Shown here in pieces: positions 49,726 through 61,187 of a DNA stretch of 64,000 bases. The position numbers and the translations under genes are program-made. Source of the stretch: Synanceia verrucosa (Eukaryota > Chordata > Actinopteri > Perciformes > Synanceiidae); the NCBI GenBank assembly GCA_029721515.1, contig CM056569.1:17943007-18007006 (forward strand). Direction: 5' to 3'. Below the pieces are notes generated by a model. That model did not search any database. It had not been told where the DNA came from and saw only the letters and a program-made list of their open reading frames with translations. Within the stretch, counting starts at the first letter, position 1; each line of letters opens with the position of its first letter.

Positions 49726-49926
49726 TAGTACATTTTTTGTATAAAAGGTTAACATATAAACCACTAGCTTCTAAAACAGAGGTTGAGAGAAAGGGAGAAA
49801 CGTGAGAAATATTTACATGGGTGTAGAGCGAGCAGTTTGCCATCACGTCGTTCTCAAAAAGACAAAGTGAAGAAGGGAAGTGGACAGGTGAGGGAGGACA
49901 AGGTGAGGGGATCATGGCTCAAAGGT

Positions 49927-50099
49927 CTAAGCTGAGTTGGTCCTCTTGTATGCCACCATGCTGTTCACCTTGTGAATGGAGGTGGTGAAGGAGCGTAAGC
50001 GCACCTCCTCTGATTGGTCGATGATCTGCGGTCCGGACTCTTCCCACTTCTCAGGAACCATCAGGTCTTTGTCTGTGTAGACAAGGAGGTCGAAAGCAC
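49927..50099 (-). CDS. mad2l1: mad2l1 exon 5 and stop codon
   Basis: Reads (C)AFDLLVYTDKDLMVPEKW then EESGPQIIDQSEEVRLRSF and TTSIHKVNSMVAYKRTNSA, stop TAG. Acceptor CTCCAG is at 50101-50100. The end RTNSA replaces human IPVND. Confidence 0.97.
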
Positions 50100-53000
50100 C
50101 TGGAGAGGAGGAGGTCAAAGGTCAGTGTGGTGACAATTTTAGTCTCTTGCCTATGATCCAGAAGTGAGAGTGAGATGAGCAGTGGTGTTACTGGTAGAAA
50201 AGAAGGGTCTACGTAGTTACTCACAGGGTGTCTCCAGCAGTGGCAGGAAGGTAACGGTGGCGGTGACCTGCCTGATAACCGAGCGGATCTCATCCTGAAT
50301 GCTCTTGATGGACTTCTGTCTGGGAGCACTGGGTTACATGAGAGAAGTGAGTTCACATGCATGATGAGGAGAGATAGTGTCCAACAGTGAGAACAGTCAG
50401 GCTGTTATCAGTGGTAGCAATGGTTCCCTGTGTGTGTCACTGCCATGACTTCACAACCCAGCACTCTGCAACCTTTACCGTCTAAAATAAAAAAATGTCG
50501 CCAAATAACATGTTTAAGGAGCCGCAAAACAGAACACAGCTTCTATATACACTATATTGCCAAAAGTATTCGCTCACCTATCCAAATAATCAGAATCAGG
50601 TGTTCCAATCACTTCCATGGCCACAGGTGTATAAAATCAAGCACCTAGGCATGCAGACTGCTTTTACAAACATTTGTGAAAGAATGGGTCGCTCTCAGGA
50701 GCTCAGTGAATTCTCAGTGTGGAACTGTGATAGGATGCCACCTGTGCAACAAATCCAGTCGTGAAATTTCCTGACTCCTAAATATTCCAGTCACCTGTCA
50801 GCTGTATTATAAGAACGTGGAAGTGTTTGGGAACGACAGCAACTCAGTGGTAGGCCACGTTAAACTGACGGAGCGGGTCAGCGGATGCTGAGGCACATAG
50901 CGGGAAGAGGTCGTCAACTTTCTGCAGAGTCAATCGCTACAGACCTCCACTTCATGTGGCCTTCAGATTAGCTCAAGAACAGTGCACAGAGAGCTTCATG
51001 GAATGGGTTTCCATGGCCAAGCAGCTCCATCCAAGCCATACATCACCAAGTGCAATGTAAAGTGTTGGATGCAGTAGTGTAAAGCACGTGGCCACTGGAC
51101 TCTAGAGCAGTGGAGACGCGTTCTCTGGAGTGATGAATCACGCTTCTCAATCTGGCAATCTGATGGACAAGTCTGGGTTTGGTGGTTGGTGGTTGGGATT
51201 ATTGTGTGGGGTTGTTTTTCAGGAGCTGGGCTTGGCCCCTTAGTTCCAGTGAAGGGAATTCTGAATGCTTCAGCATACCAAGACATTTTGCACGATTCCA
51301 TGCTCCCAACTTTGTGGGAACAGTTTGGAGCTGGCCCCTTCCTCTCCCAACGTGACAAAGCAAAGTCGATAAAGACATGGATGACAGAGTCTGGTGTGGA
51401 TGAACTTGACTGTCCTGGCCTTTTATTGTGGGCAGGCTAAGGCACACCTGTGCACTAATCATGGTGTCTAATCAGCATCTTGATATGGCTCACCTGTGAG
51501 GTGGGATGGATTATCTCAAGTGCTCACTATCACAGATTTAGACTGGTTTGTGAACAATATTTGAGAGAAATGGTGATATTGTGTGTGGAAAACGTTTTAG
51601 ATCTTTCAGTTCATCTCATAAAAAATGGGAGCAAAAACAAAAGTGTTGTGTTTTTTTGTTGTGTGTGTGTGTATATATATATCTATATCTATATATATAT
51701 ACTTTCGATTTTTATCTGTTATAACCAACAACTGTTATGAGGAGGAGAAAAACGTGTAGGTCTAATGATTTAAATACAGAACTATTCAGGTCTTCTTATA
51801 TTTGTGGAAAATTAATCAAATAAAATGTAGCCTACTTTTTCCACCACATGTCAAGCATACAGGTGAGCCAGCATCGTTGGCAGTGAAGGAAAATTAATCT
51901 GTCCAATCAGAATTAATCTCAGTATTATCCTTTTTCTGGATTGTTCCATGGTTAGATCACTGAGGTTTCAGAAACTCAAGATTATCCTCCTGCAGGTAAA
52001 GGAGGCGGACATAGACATAGGAAGTGATGCATATTTTAAATTACATAATATTTTTAAAATGTGATTATATGATAATTGTGCAACAAACAAACAAATAAAT
52101 AAATAAATAAATACAAATAAAACTGAAAGTCATCTTTTTCCAAAGCTAGAAAGAGTCACTACAGAGGGACTAATTAATTTTTAAAAACAGCTATATAATT
52201 CTCCTACAACTACTAGTAGTATTACAACAACAGCGGCTGGCCATTGTAGTTTTTCGGCAGGACAGTATGTGTGGCGTTGAATCATAATGTGTTCATGGTA
52301 GTGAAGGAATATGGCAGCCAGGGCAGCAGTGAGGCAACAGACACACACTATAATAATAAATATTACAAATCCATAAAGAACTCTTTAAATGGTTATTTCA
52401 TCCATTTGGAAAGAATGCTGCTAAATAAAGACGTGTAACAGAGACTGACCTGCTCTCCTTGGCTGATTTGTCACACTCAACATCAAACTGCCATCTCTCC
52501 AGCACGTCATTGGTTTCCAGACATGTGATCACCAACACCAGCTTCTGCACCGTGCACTCATAGAGCCACTCTGCAGCATAGACAAACACAGTCATCTTTA
52601 TTTGATATGAATCATTAACTCTTTGAGTGCTAGACGTTTTATCAAAGTACCTTGTTCCAGTGTTTTGGTCATTTTGAATCATATTTCTAGACCCACAGAA
52701 TATTTTTACTATGTCTCTGAAAACACTAAATAGCTCAGATGAAAGAAGAGACTCTATTTCATCATGAAAATTGTTTGTTTTTACCTTGTTCCATTCTTGT
52801 TTTATCAGAGGTTTGTCCAGATTCTGTTTGTTTTGCTCTCTAATCTCGATCACCTCTACTTCCTGTTTTGATCTCCGTGGCGTATACCGTCAATTTATGC
52901 TCTGACTACATCTCCCAGAAGCCCCAATATTACTCACAGGATGCAGAAGACTGGGATTGGCGACCCGCTGCCCAAAAAAACACTTTGTCAAAATACATCA

Positions 53001-54808
53001 ATGACACTCAAAGAGTTAATGAGAATGAGCATTATACCTACTATTTTTCAGTAAGTAAGTGTCACAGTCAGGGTGCTTTCAGGTTTGGTTACTTTCAAAT
53101 GTCTTTTGAGATGTATCAGTTTTACAGTGTCCACTCGTGCCGCGTTAAGCATAGCATTGGTAGATATGTACTGTCCAATAGGAACAGTGAGACAAGGGTG
53201 AAACCAACAGTGTAGCATTAGAGCATGTAGCATGATACGTCTCCATTTGCTGCCATCTTGAGATTTTCACTCACAGATGCCAATCAAAACTCATGACATG
53301 ATCTCATCTCCTTTTTAATAGCATCAAATAACCAATTAAACCAGACTTATCAGACAAATTAAGACAAAAATGATAAGAACTACCTGAGTGGCACAAATCA
53401 TATTTAAAACTCTGATGTTTTAGTTTGGCCCATGTCCCATCTACTAAGATGGAGGAGGTGGGTGATCAAGATGTTTTGGCTTGACATATCGTCCATCTAT
53501 ATACAGTCTGGGCAGTACAGGTCAGATTCAGTTACACAGGGTTCAAGTCTTCGTCTTACACCTGTGCAACACTCCCCTGTGGACTGAAGGCTGTGGAAAT
53601 GTGATTCAAGATATAAAGAAGCAATTGGCTGAGGGTACCTTTGAGTTGAGAAATCACATTGGTCAGGTAGTTCTTCAGTTTGGGATCAGTGGTGAGTTGA
53701 AGGCTCATGTCATAGTGGGTGACCCTGGTGAATGTCTCTGGAGGATATAATCCCCTCTGGTACAGGATGCTGTTGATTCCAAATGCTGGGGTGGAGAAAG
53801 TGAAGCAAATGGCTCGGATAAGATGGAAACGAATCAGAGGCAAAATATTCCACATCTGGCAATACTGCCACACATTGACTATCCAAGTAGCACGATCTGA
53901 TATCACCAAGTAATTAACAGTCCTGGACCACTAACCCCAATCCTTTCCCTAACTCTAAAACGTTTTACATTTGTCCAGAACTGTTAAGTACTTGGTGATA
54001 TCAGATCATCCATCCAAGTGTGACTGAGTCGTCTAAAACAAATTTTAAAATGTTATGTTTCTATAGTGGTTAATCCACCAGTATGTGCAAGATTTTCAGC
54101 CAAAATGAGATTTTTAATGCTAAAATATATTTATTGGTGTTATCCAGGAAATTCAAATTTACTGTTTTATAAAATAGCTTGAAAAATATCAAAGCACATT
54201 ATTATATTTTTTAATTGAGCTGCTAAATTGCAGTTATGCTTTGAGATAAACAGGAATTCATGCATTTTAGATTTTTATATGCAGATCTTGTTAGAAATGT
54301 ACTGTGAAAACTTCTAATTATAAAATAAAAAATTAAAAACATTATTGGTATGGATCAAAACTTACTGAATGGCATTCACAAATAATTGCAAGCACATTTA
54401 TTGATAGAAATCATTGTTACAGCTGCTGTATTGGAGCATTGGAAACGCAGCAAGCTAACAGTAAAACCTCGTTCATAAAGGAGTCATGTAGAAATGCTAC
54501 CATGCTTAAAAGCATGGGAGCATAAAATTAAAATAAGTAAAACTACGTTTGCTTGGTCGTATGCTCAGATGAAGAGGTTCGTAAGCTCAAAACACAACGT
54601 TGTCCTAGTCATTGGGGTTTGAATGGCACGCTGAGTGTGCGGAACTAACTTTACACAAGCCCAGTAGCATGTTAGCATGTCTACTAAGCGTTGAAAGCGG
54701 CTAAAACGAGCTAAAAAACAAATACCATGAATATAAATACTTACAGAAGAAGTCGGCGACTAGCTCTGCGCTTCCCTTGAGGGTAATTCCTTTCATTGTG
54801 CTGGTCAT
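49927..54808 (-). CDS. mad2l1: Mitotic spindle assembly checkpoint protein MAD2A (complete, 5 exons)
   Basis: A HORMA-domain protein that is converted at unattached kinetochores by MAD1 and sequesters CDC20, blocking the anaphase-promoting complex. Exons in transcription order: 54808-54745, 53785-53639, 52570-52450, 50328-50225, 50099-49927; every intron is GT-AG on the minus strand and the phases join to 202 codons plus TAG (human 205 aa). Landmarks are GITLKGSAELVADFF near residue 7, FGINSILYQRG, ERWQFDVECDKSAKESSAPR, the hinge before the safety belt, FDLLVYTDKDLMVPEKWEES, and the C terminus VRLRSFTTSIHKVNSMVAYK, which is the mobile safety-belt region. The start ATG at 54806-54808 is chosen because homology begins six codons later. 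A frame open further upstream is not conserved. Introns carry a piggyBac-type MITE and a chimeric Tc1. PDE5A and MAD2L1 are also near neighbours in human. Confidence 0.97.
50225..50328 (-). CDS. mad2l1: mad2l1 exon 4
   Basis: Reads (S)APRQKSIKSIQDEIRSVI then RQVTATVTFLPLLETP. Acceptor AACCCAG, donor GTGAGT. Its last base plus the first two of exon 5 make a Cys codon. Confidence 0.96.
50550..51660 (+). mobile_element. chimeric Tc1-like element in mad2l1 intron 4
   Basis: The left part is the CACTATATTGCC-family Tc1 from its terminal repeat (50550, after TA 50548-50549) to about 51415. The right part (ccttttattgtgggcaggct through gggagcaaaaacaaaagtgt) belongs to a different fish Tc1-type family whose end normally runs into cgtttatatttttgttcagt. 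Here that end is replaced by a TG/TA microsatellite. The two halves run on in one orientation. Confidence 0.75.
50684..51420 (+). pseudogene. Tc1 transposase pseudogene
   Basis: Starts MGRSQELSEF, frameshifts within 20 codons, retains WSDESRFSIWQSDG-type sequence near 51130 and VWGCFSGAGLGPLVPVKGIL near 51205. The segment with the second catalytic Asp is shortened (FLSQRDKAKSIKTWM) and the Glu region is absent because of the chimeric junction. Confidence 0.85.
51661..52449. other. mad2l1 intron 3 remainder
   Basis: (TG)n/(TA)n tract at 51660-51705, an (AAAT)n run near 52090-52120, otherwise unremarkable. Confidence 0.5.
52450..52570 (-). CDS. mad2l1: mad2l1 exon 3
   Basis: Reads (E)WLYECTVQKLVLVITCLET then NDVLERWQFDVECDKSAKES. 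Acceptor CTGCAG, donor GTCAGT. The phase joins exactly to exons 2 and 4. Confidence 0.96.
52619..53015. mobile_element. piggyBac-type MITE, copy 2, in mad2l1 intron 2
   Basis: Inverted ends CTCTTTGAGTG and CACTCAAAGAG (11 bp perfect) flanked by TTAA at 52615-52618 and 53016-53019, the piggyBac target. 397 bp, noncoding, homologous to 24820-25296. Begins 49 bp from mad2l1 exon 3. Confidence 0.88.
53639..53785 (-). CDS. mad2l1: mad2l1 exon 2
   Basis: Reads (S)FGINSILYQRGLYPPETF then TRVTHYDMSLQLTTDPKL and KNYLTNVISQLK. Acceptor CCCCAG precedes 53785; donor GTACCC follows 53639 in the minus direction. Confidence 0.96.
53786..54744. other. mad2l1 intron 1
   Basis: AT-rich intron. A short inverted repeat surrounds 53888-54008 (cgatctgatatcaccaagta/tacttggtgatatcagatc). 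Nothing else recognised. Confidence 0.5.
53888..54008. repeat. inverted repeat, small fold-back element
   Basis: gatctgatatcaccaagta near 53893-53912 and tacttggtgatatcagatc near 53990-54008 are reverse complements, with a second nested pair (acagtcctgga/tccagaactgt). Probably a small MITE of about 120 bp. Confidence 0.6.
54745..54808 (-). CDS. mad2l1: mad2l1 exon 1
   Basis: Reads MTSTMKGITLKGSAELVADF then F and the first base of a Ser codon. The donor on the minus strand is GTAAGT (complement of 54739-54744). A second in-frame ATG four codons later is a possible alternative start. Confidence 0.95.
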
Positions 54809-54889
54809 TTTCTTACACTTTTGGTTAAACTCCTCACAGTTAACCTTTGTTGTGCTTTTTTTCTGTCTAGGTTTCAACGGCCCGCCGTC

Positions 54890-55100
54890 CAGTTTGAAAT
54901 TTGTCAGCTCCCTACTCTTGCGCATGCGTGTAGGCTTGCGGCGCACATTTGATGACGTAACAATTTACACTTGCATCATTTTTACACCAGAGGGCAGTAA
55001 GCATAGATATGTATATAAACGCTACATGGCTCACGCACGCTGTTAGCCAATGGAGACTGACGTCCTCACATGGCGGCCATCTTGCCACAGGCAGCTCGCT
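54890..55100 (-). promoter_or_regulatory. mad2l1: probable mad2l1 promoter region
   Basis: Immediately upstream of exon 1 the sequence becomes relatively CpG-rich and holds an NRF-1-like TGCGCATGCGT (54919-54929), a CRE-like TGACGTAA (54953-54960), a CCAAT box (55047-55051), a second CRE-like TGACGTCC (55058-55065) and a YY1-like AAGATGGC on the gene strand (55076-55083). CCAAT/NF-Y, NRF-1 and YY1 sites are typical of TATA-less cell-cycle promoters. The transcription start is not determinable. Confidence 0.45.
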
Positions 55101-55462
55101 CACTCATAACATGAATGTCTATGCTGCATGGCCATTTAAATAACCATAGATTGCTTAATTTTAAACCAATTTTCAAACGGTTTGGTTTGTTATAAACCTC
55201 AGAGTTGTGGTTATATTCCTGCATACTCAAGAATAATTTTAACCGTGGACTTTCATAAGCAGATAGGTACAGAAATAGCTATAGGCCTACACACAAGGTA
55301 GTTATATTAATTTCTATATAAAACATTTAATCATTCCATGTTTATTAGTAATATTTCTATTATTATGATAACTATATAACTATAATAACACATAACATTA
55401 ACATATATGTTTATTTTCAATATAAATATCTGTCTCATGTTGCATTTCTGTAAGTCCGTTCT

Positions 55463-55680
55463 GTGAGATATATATGTATGTGTGTGTATATATATACGTA
55501 TATACGTATATATACACATACGTATATATATGTATATCACACACACATACATATATATACATATGTACATATATGTATATATACACATACATATATATAT
55601 ATATATACGTATATACGTATATATATATATACGTATATACGTATATATATATATACGTATATACGCACATACAAATATAC
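55463..55680. repeat. alternating purine-pyrimidine tract (TATACGTA/CATA/TA)
   Basis: About 215 bp built almost only from TA, CA/TG and CG steps (atatacgtatatacgtatat repeated), open in several frames on both strands because it lacks stops. It lies 0.65 kb upstream of mad2l1 exon 1. Confidence 0.93.
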
Positions 55681-55954
55681 TGAATGAATGTATGTTTTCA
55701 TGTAAAATCCAGAAACCTTAAGAATAAGACAACCACACGAAAGTAGTTATTAAAAAAAGTAACATTCAATGATTGCGAAACAAATGGTAGCAACATTTCT
55801 CACAAGCTTGGGTCAAAAACACTCTTGCAATAACATTAACTCACATAGCCCTGCTGTTCCTGTGAAGCAGAACTTGTGATGTACATACAAACAGGTCTAT
55901 TTGTACCATGGTTCCATTTGTAAACTGTCAGGGTTACAGACTTGCATGGGTCAA

Positions 55955-56071
55955 TAGAATAGAATGGAATAGATTTTTATTTATTCCCCATTGGGGGAAA
56001 TTCACCTGCCACAGCAGCATAGACATGATACAGTAATAAAAACAAACCACAGCAAAGACATAAAAGAATAA

Positions 56072-56108
<37 letters not shown>

Positions 56109-56640
56109 TATAATGATATTTACATATTTATAATATGTACTAAATAACAAGGGAGGAAAAATATATTTTTAAATTGTAAATGAAATGTTTAACACAATTA
56201 TAAGATGAATACATGTATTTTTACCATGAAATAAAATAGAAGTGCAAATATTTTTGCGCAAAAGGAAGGATAGTGCAAACAGATTTGAAAACAAGGAGGT
56301 GATGGTAAAGAGTCCAGTTATGTTAACATCAGCCAGTGATGCTGATGTTAAGTTTTATTGCAGACGGCAGGAATGACCTGCGGTAGCACTCCTTCTAGCA
56401 GGGTGGAAGTCTGAGTCTGCAGCTGAAGGAGCTGCTTAAAGCCTCCACAGTCCATCAGAGGGTGAGAGGGGTTATCCATGATGGATGTGAGCTTTCCTAA
56501 CATCCTCCTCTCAGCCACCTCCTCTATGGAGTCCAGGGAGCAGTCCAGCACAGAGCTGGTCCTCCTGACCATCTTGTTCAGTCTTCAGTCAATTTAGACC
56601 CCTTAAAAGAATCCACAGTCCCTAGTGTGACGTGCATGTA
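55955..56640 (-). mobile_element. non-LTR retrotransposon 3' end with ORF remnant
   Basis: (AATAG)n tail at the left, tttattccccattgggggaa, the cacagcagcatagac block, (AAT)n at 56072-56104, then on the minus strand a C-terminal ORF remnant. This longest copy explains the shorter fragments at 10684, 41337 and 46003. Confidence 0.8.
56348..56572 (-). pseudogene. LINE ORF2 C-terminal fragment
   Basis: Reads MVRRTSSVLDCSLDSIEEV then AERRMLGKLTSIMDNPSHPL, resembling the C terminus of fish non-LTR reverse transcriptase proteins (RMLxKLxSIMDNxSHPL). 5'-truncated. Confidence 0.7.
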
Positions 56641-59600
56641 TGATTATTACATCATATTACACCTAGAATCCACTTTGAGAACAATTTCACTAAGTAACAA
56701 ACTATTATGCTGATTCTAGTCATAATATTGTCATATTTTACAGATGAAAGATGATCCCCTTTTCCTTGTTTCTAGGCACCGTTTACTGGAGCATCCATAA
56801 GCTGCACAGAAGTCAGGCATTTTGACTCATTTGACGTATTCCTGTAAACACAAAGTCAGAAATTTCCTGTATCATAATGTATCAACATTTAAGATGCTTT
56901 AACAAACCAAACAGCTTGGAAATCATGTGCAACTGAAGTTATGTTGAAACCAAAGAGCCTTTCTGCCTCTCCCACTGATGTAAACTTTGTAATACATACT
57001 TGGTCTCACTCACAGCCAGTCTGTTCGCCAAGTTAGACAGCTAACAAAAACACAAGCATGTCCACAAATACCGTCACTTAGACAAAAAAATATGTTGTCA
57101 TACAAGAAATTAAAATCTGGATTGTGGTTTCAGCCTTGACAGCTCACATAAAGCGACTCAAAGTTAGCCCTTTGTTCAAATAGCCGTGAAACAACTGTGC
57201 TGCACGATTAAGTTTTTTTTTCTCGAAGAAAAGCTGCAATTTCAACATATCCAAGCATTCAGACTCATAGTCACGTTACTAAGGTTTGGAAAACCGTTTG
57301 TAAATCTGTCAAGATTTCAGTGAGTTAAGTGTATTTTTGATTGTGCAAATAGCTCACCTTCCGACAGCTACCATAGAGCGGACCAGAATAATATACTGTG
57401 GTAAGATGGCCGCTGTATAGGGACGCTGGTGAGTCATCTAGCCTTTCTTATAGATATCTATGGCAGTCAGTATTCACTTATATTCAGTCTATGGTCAGGA
57501 CTGGGTTGGTAACCACAGGATCGCTGGTTTGAAATCCCGTATGGACCAAGTACAGAGAGTGGACTGGAGAGGTGCCAGTTATTCACCCTGTGTACTGCTG
57601 AGGAGTCCAAAAGCAAAAGACAGAACCCTAACTGCTCAGGGTGCCTGACAGCCCCCTCGTTATATGTGTTAAATAACGGTCCGAAAAAATATTTGAATTT
57701 CCCCTCGGAGATAAATAAAAGGATGTCTTCTTCTGTAACCTACTATAAAGGTTCACTGTTTTACATCACACATCATACATTTATTCAAAACTTTACAAAT
57801 TACCCCCAAAATATCCTTCCTCTTCCCTTATTTCCCTGCTATTTTCCTCTTCACCTCTCTTTTGCATTATTCTTAGAAATGTGGTGTCAATCTTGTGTGT
57901 AATTTATGATCCATTTATGACAGTGCGTTGCAGGCTTATTTTGCACCACCCATAACCACATGTTTGTCTTTGTCTGTACCCTAAATGTAAAGATTTCAGC
58001 ATATTAACCCTTAAACAACTTACAGGGAAATCAAAAAGAGCAAAAAACAAGTAAACTTGACTTGCTTGAGGTTTGTTGAAGACATTTCACCTCTCATCCA
58101 AGAGGCTTCTTCAGTTCTAACCTACAGGAAACTTAGCTAGAACACTCCTCTTCTGCATTTCATTTATTTCATTTGTGGACCTGAATGGACAGCAGATGTT
58201 CTGCTTTTCACAGGGACAGTAGGAGGAATACTTCACATTCTTCAGTCAAACATCTTATTGTGAGCCCTTTGTCCTATAGGCCTACTAGTCTTTTGGCAGA
58301 GGAACACAACACAAGTTATTAAATGCATTAAATGAATGCATTAATGCATTAAATTAAATGCGAGTTATTAAATGTTATTAATGCACAAGTTATTAAAGAG
58401 AAACCTGGTGTCATTGCATCTTCATTTCTAAATAACTCAGTGCAGAAGCCACTGGTTAAATAAAGTAAAATAATGAAGAATGAAGAGACTGGGATAAATG
58501 CTCTGCTGAAAGTAACCCAACACTGTGCATTGTGCATTTCACATCCAGTATTTTTGATGAGAGCTTTATTCAGTTTAAGTTTAAATTTCACTCACTTTGA
58601 TTGGCAGAGGTGCTGATTCCAAGTGTGTCACATGCACATGTAAGGATTAGACTGACAGTAGTTGTGCTTATGCATCTTACGCCATGCCTAAACCATTCAG
58701 GAAAATGTATGCAGTAAATCCAGACACCCAGTACTGGTGAAGACCACCTGAACAAGCCAAATATGTCAGTGTGACTCATGCATATCACACAATATATTTG
58801 CACATTACCAACACTCATGGGTTCGTACATGCATAGTATGTCCACTTTGCTACTCTTGAATGATACTACTGCCAATAAATGGCTTCACATTAGAAACCTC
58901 CACACACTATAATTTCAGTGGATTAACACCTATACTGATATCATAAATACTGAATTATCAGTGGGGTGGGGAGGGTACATGGTGTTGGAGCTGGTACTCT
59001 ATTTCAGCATGGCAAGCGATGGCAGATAAAATTATGGAATTGCTGTAATCAATTTTTTTTTTTAATTAAAATTTTGATGCTATTGTTTTGCTTGTTAATG
59101 TTTGGAGATGATGCATTTGTTTGTTTGCTTGATTTATTTTCTATAATTGTGTACTGTTTGTTACTTTTTTTTTACTTGTCATCAATAAAACATCAATAAA
59201 AAGTTGATCTCAAAAGTATATTTGCATATTACTAATCTACAATATAAAGTTTGTATACTGTTAACAAGTTTGGCCTCAGAACTGTGGATATTAGTAGAAC
59301 CGTTCTGCTTCTGTGAACGCTCCAATATGTTAAATATGTGCAGACTTGTCAACTGGTCCAGCCGTTTCACAGGCTGACTTCTGGAGCATTGATAATTACA
59401 TATCGACAGCACAGAACGTGATTAAGACACCTTTCCATACAGTGTGATGAGGTGTTTGCCACCCATTACCGTCCTGCAGGTACAGTACTGTGTTTGTCCT
59501 ACTTGGAGACGACAGTGATGGGCGTGCAGCTGGACCCGGGCCTCATGTTCTCTGGTGCTTCGTGCAAAACAGCTGGAGCTCTGCAGATGACTTTTCATCT

Positions 59601-61187
59601 CATCTCATTCACATGCGAACACACACATTCCTGCATTCTCTTAGATAGGCAAACCAAATGTGAGCATGTTTCGCTCACGTTCTTCTTTCAGTGTGTGTTT
59701 CTGTCCATTGACAGCCACTACACTAGGCTGTGTCATCTTACTGAGCAAATGAAAACCTCTCTGCCAAAGTGGAGCCAAGGCTTTCACCATGTGCATTCAG
59801 TGTAACTGAGTCCATCAGTTTGAACCTGTAAAACAACAGTTCCTGTAAAGTGCCTGTTTGTGTTTGACTCATAGAAACCCAGAGTTCCTTCCCTTTATTG
59901 GTGAGTTTACATGACAGCCTACAGACCCATTAGAGATCTAAACATACAGAGCCCAACCACGGACAGCTAGCCTTCCAGAGTAAACAAGGTCTAACTGATG
60001 GTGGGTGGAAGGAGAGCATATACAGTTAGTCAGTCATTGTCAAGCTGCCTGCAGTATATCCAAACAAAACAACTCCTCCCTGCACATGTGCAGCTCTCTC
60101 TAGGGTTTGCTGCGATGTGAGCTTCAAGCTGCATTATGCATCTTTTCTTCAATAAAACGGTACATGGATTGCATTTTATACAGTGCCTGGCTTTCTAGGG
60201 TTATGTAAATACTCATTCACATATTGATGGCAAAGCAGATTAGCTGGTACGTCAATAAAAGCAATCAAGTCTCAGTTTAGGTAGGCCCAATCATGTAACA
60301 CGACATCAGGTAACATACAGTATGCATTTACCTGATGTGTCCCTTAATATTAAATACAAAAGTATGCTAATTTATGCAATTCCAAGACTGTTTAGAGACC
60401 TCGGATTGATGAAATGATATGTTCATTTAGTTTAGAATAAAGACCTAGTAGCTGAGTATCAATCAGATAGGTGGGTGGGTCGATTCCTGCCTTTCACCCT
60501 GGTTGAAGCACCTTCCTGATTATGGTCTGTCCTCTGCCCGGTCGTCTATTTGTCTGTCTTTCATTCAAAACTTCTTTATTCCCATCGGCACTTTCCTCCC
60601 TCCACTTCAGCATCACACTGACTCCATCTCCCTATGCAACACGATCCCTCCAAAGTTCCAGGTTGACTTGTCCTCAGCCATATTGAGACTTGACCTCTCC
60701 TTTCCACAGCTGTTGTGTGTGTGTGTGTGCGCACTATTCTCCTACCAAGGATCAGATGTGCAGAGGGAAATTTGAAAAGATTCTCCAAAATAAAGACAGC
60801 TGAGTTAATTCTCACTTCATCTAGGAGCTAGTTTTAGAGTCCAGTTCAATGTTATACACCCAAACAATGACTTAAGTACAGTATTAGATGGCGGGAAATA
60901 TTTAATTCTTTAGGTTATGAACTGTATCCACTTTAAATAAGGTTATGGTAAGTTATTTAACAGAAAGGGCTAATGGTAGATTTTGTTTGCTCTGCCCAAA
61001 GAAGACACAATGTAACTGACAGGAGACCAAATGAAATGGTCCAAGACCATAAAAAATAAACATCGTTGGAAACATTTGGGATAATGCAAGTTCATATACA
61101 GTGCTTAAGAAAGGTATTGGACCATCAAACAGCCCAAGGTGTTTGCCACCACTGTCCAAACTCAATAGTATTACTGATTAACTGATT
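56641..61187. other. intergenic region upstream of mad2l1
   Basis: Contains a dispersed repeat at 58040-58135 (tgaagacatttcacctctca, then tccaagaggcttcttcagtt) known from many fish genomes. No exon-like open segment with splice sites that I recognise. Confidence 0.45.
58040..58135. repeat. dispersed retroelement fragment
   Basis: gaagacatttcacctctcat followed by ccaagaggcttcttcagttc is a recurrent fish repeat motif. Class not certain from this length. Confidence 0.5.

Noticed and set aside
55331..55721. Several overlapping frames rich in Tyr, Ile, Thr and His
   Set aside because: Translations of the TA/CA/CG alternating tract in five frames; no gene signal.
59452..59805. 117-codon plus-strand frame upstream of mad2l1
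   Set aside because: Considered as an exon of a neighbour gene, but no homology and no convincing splice context.
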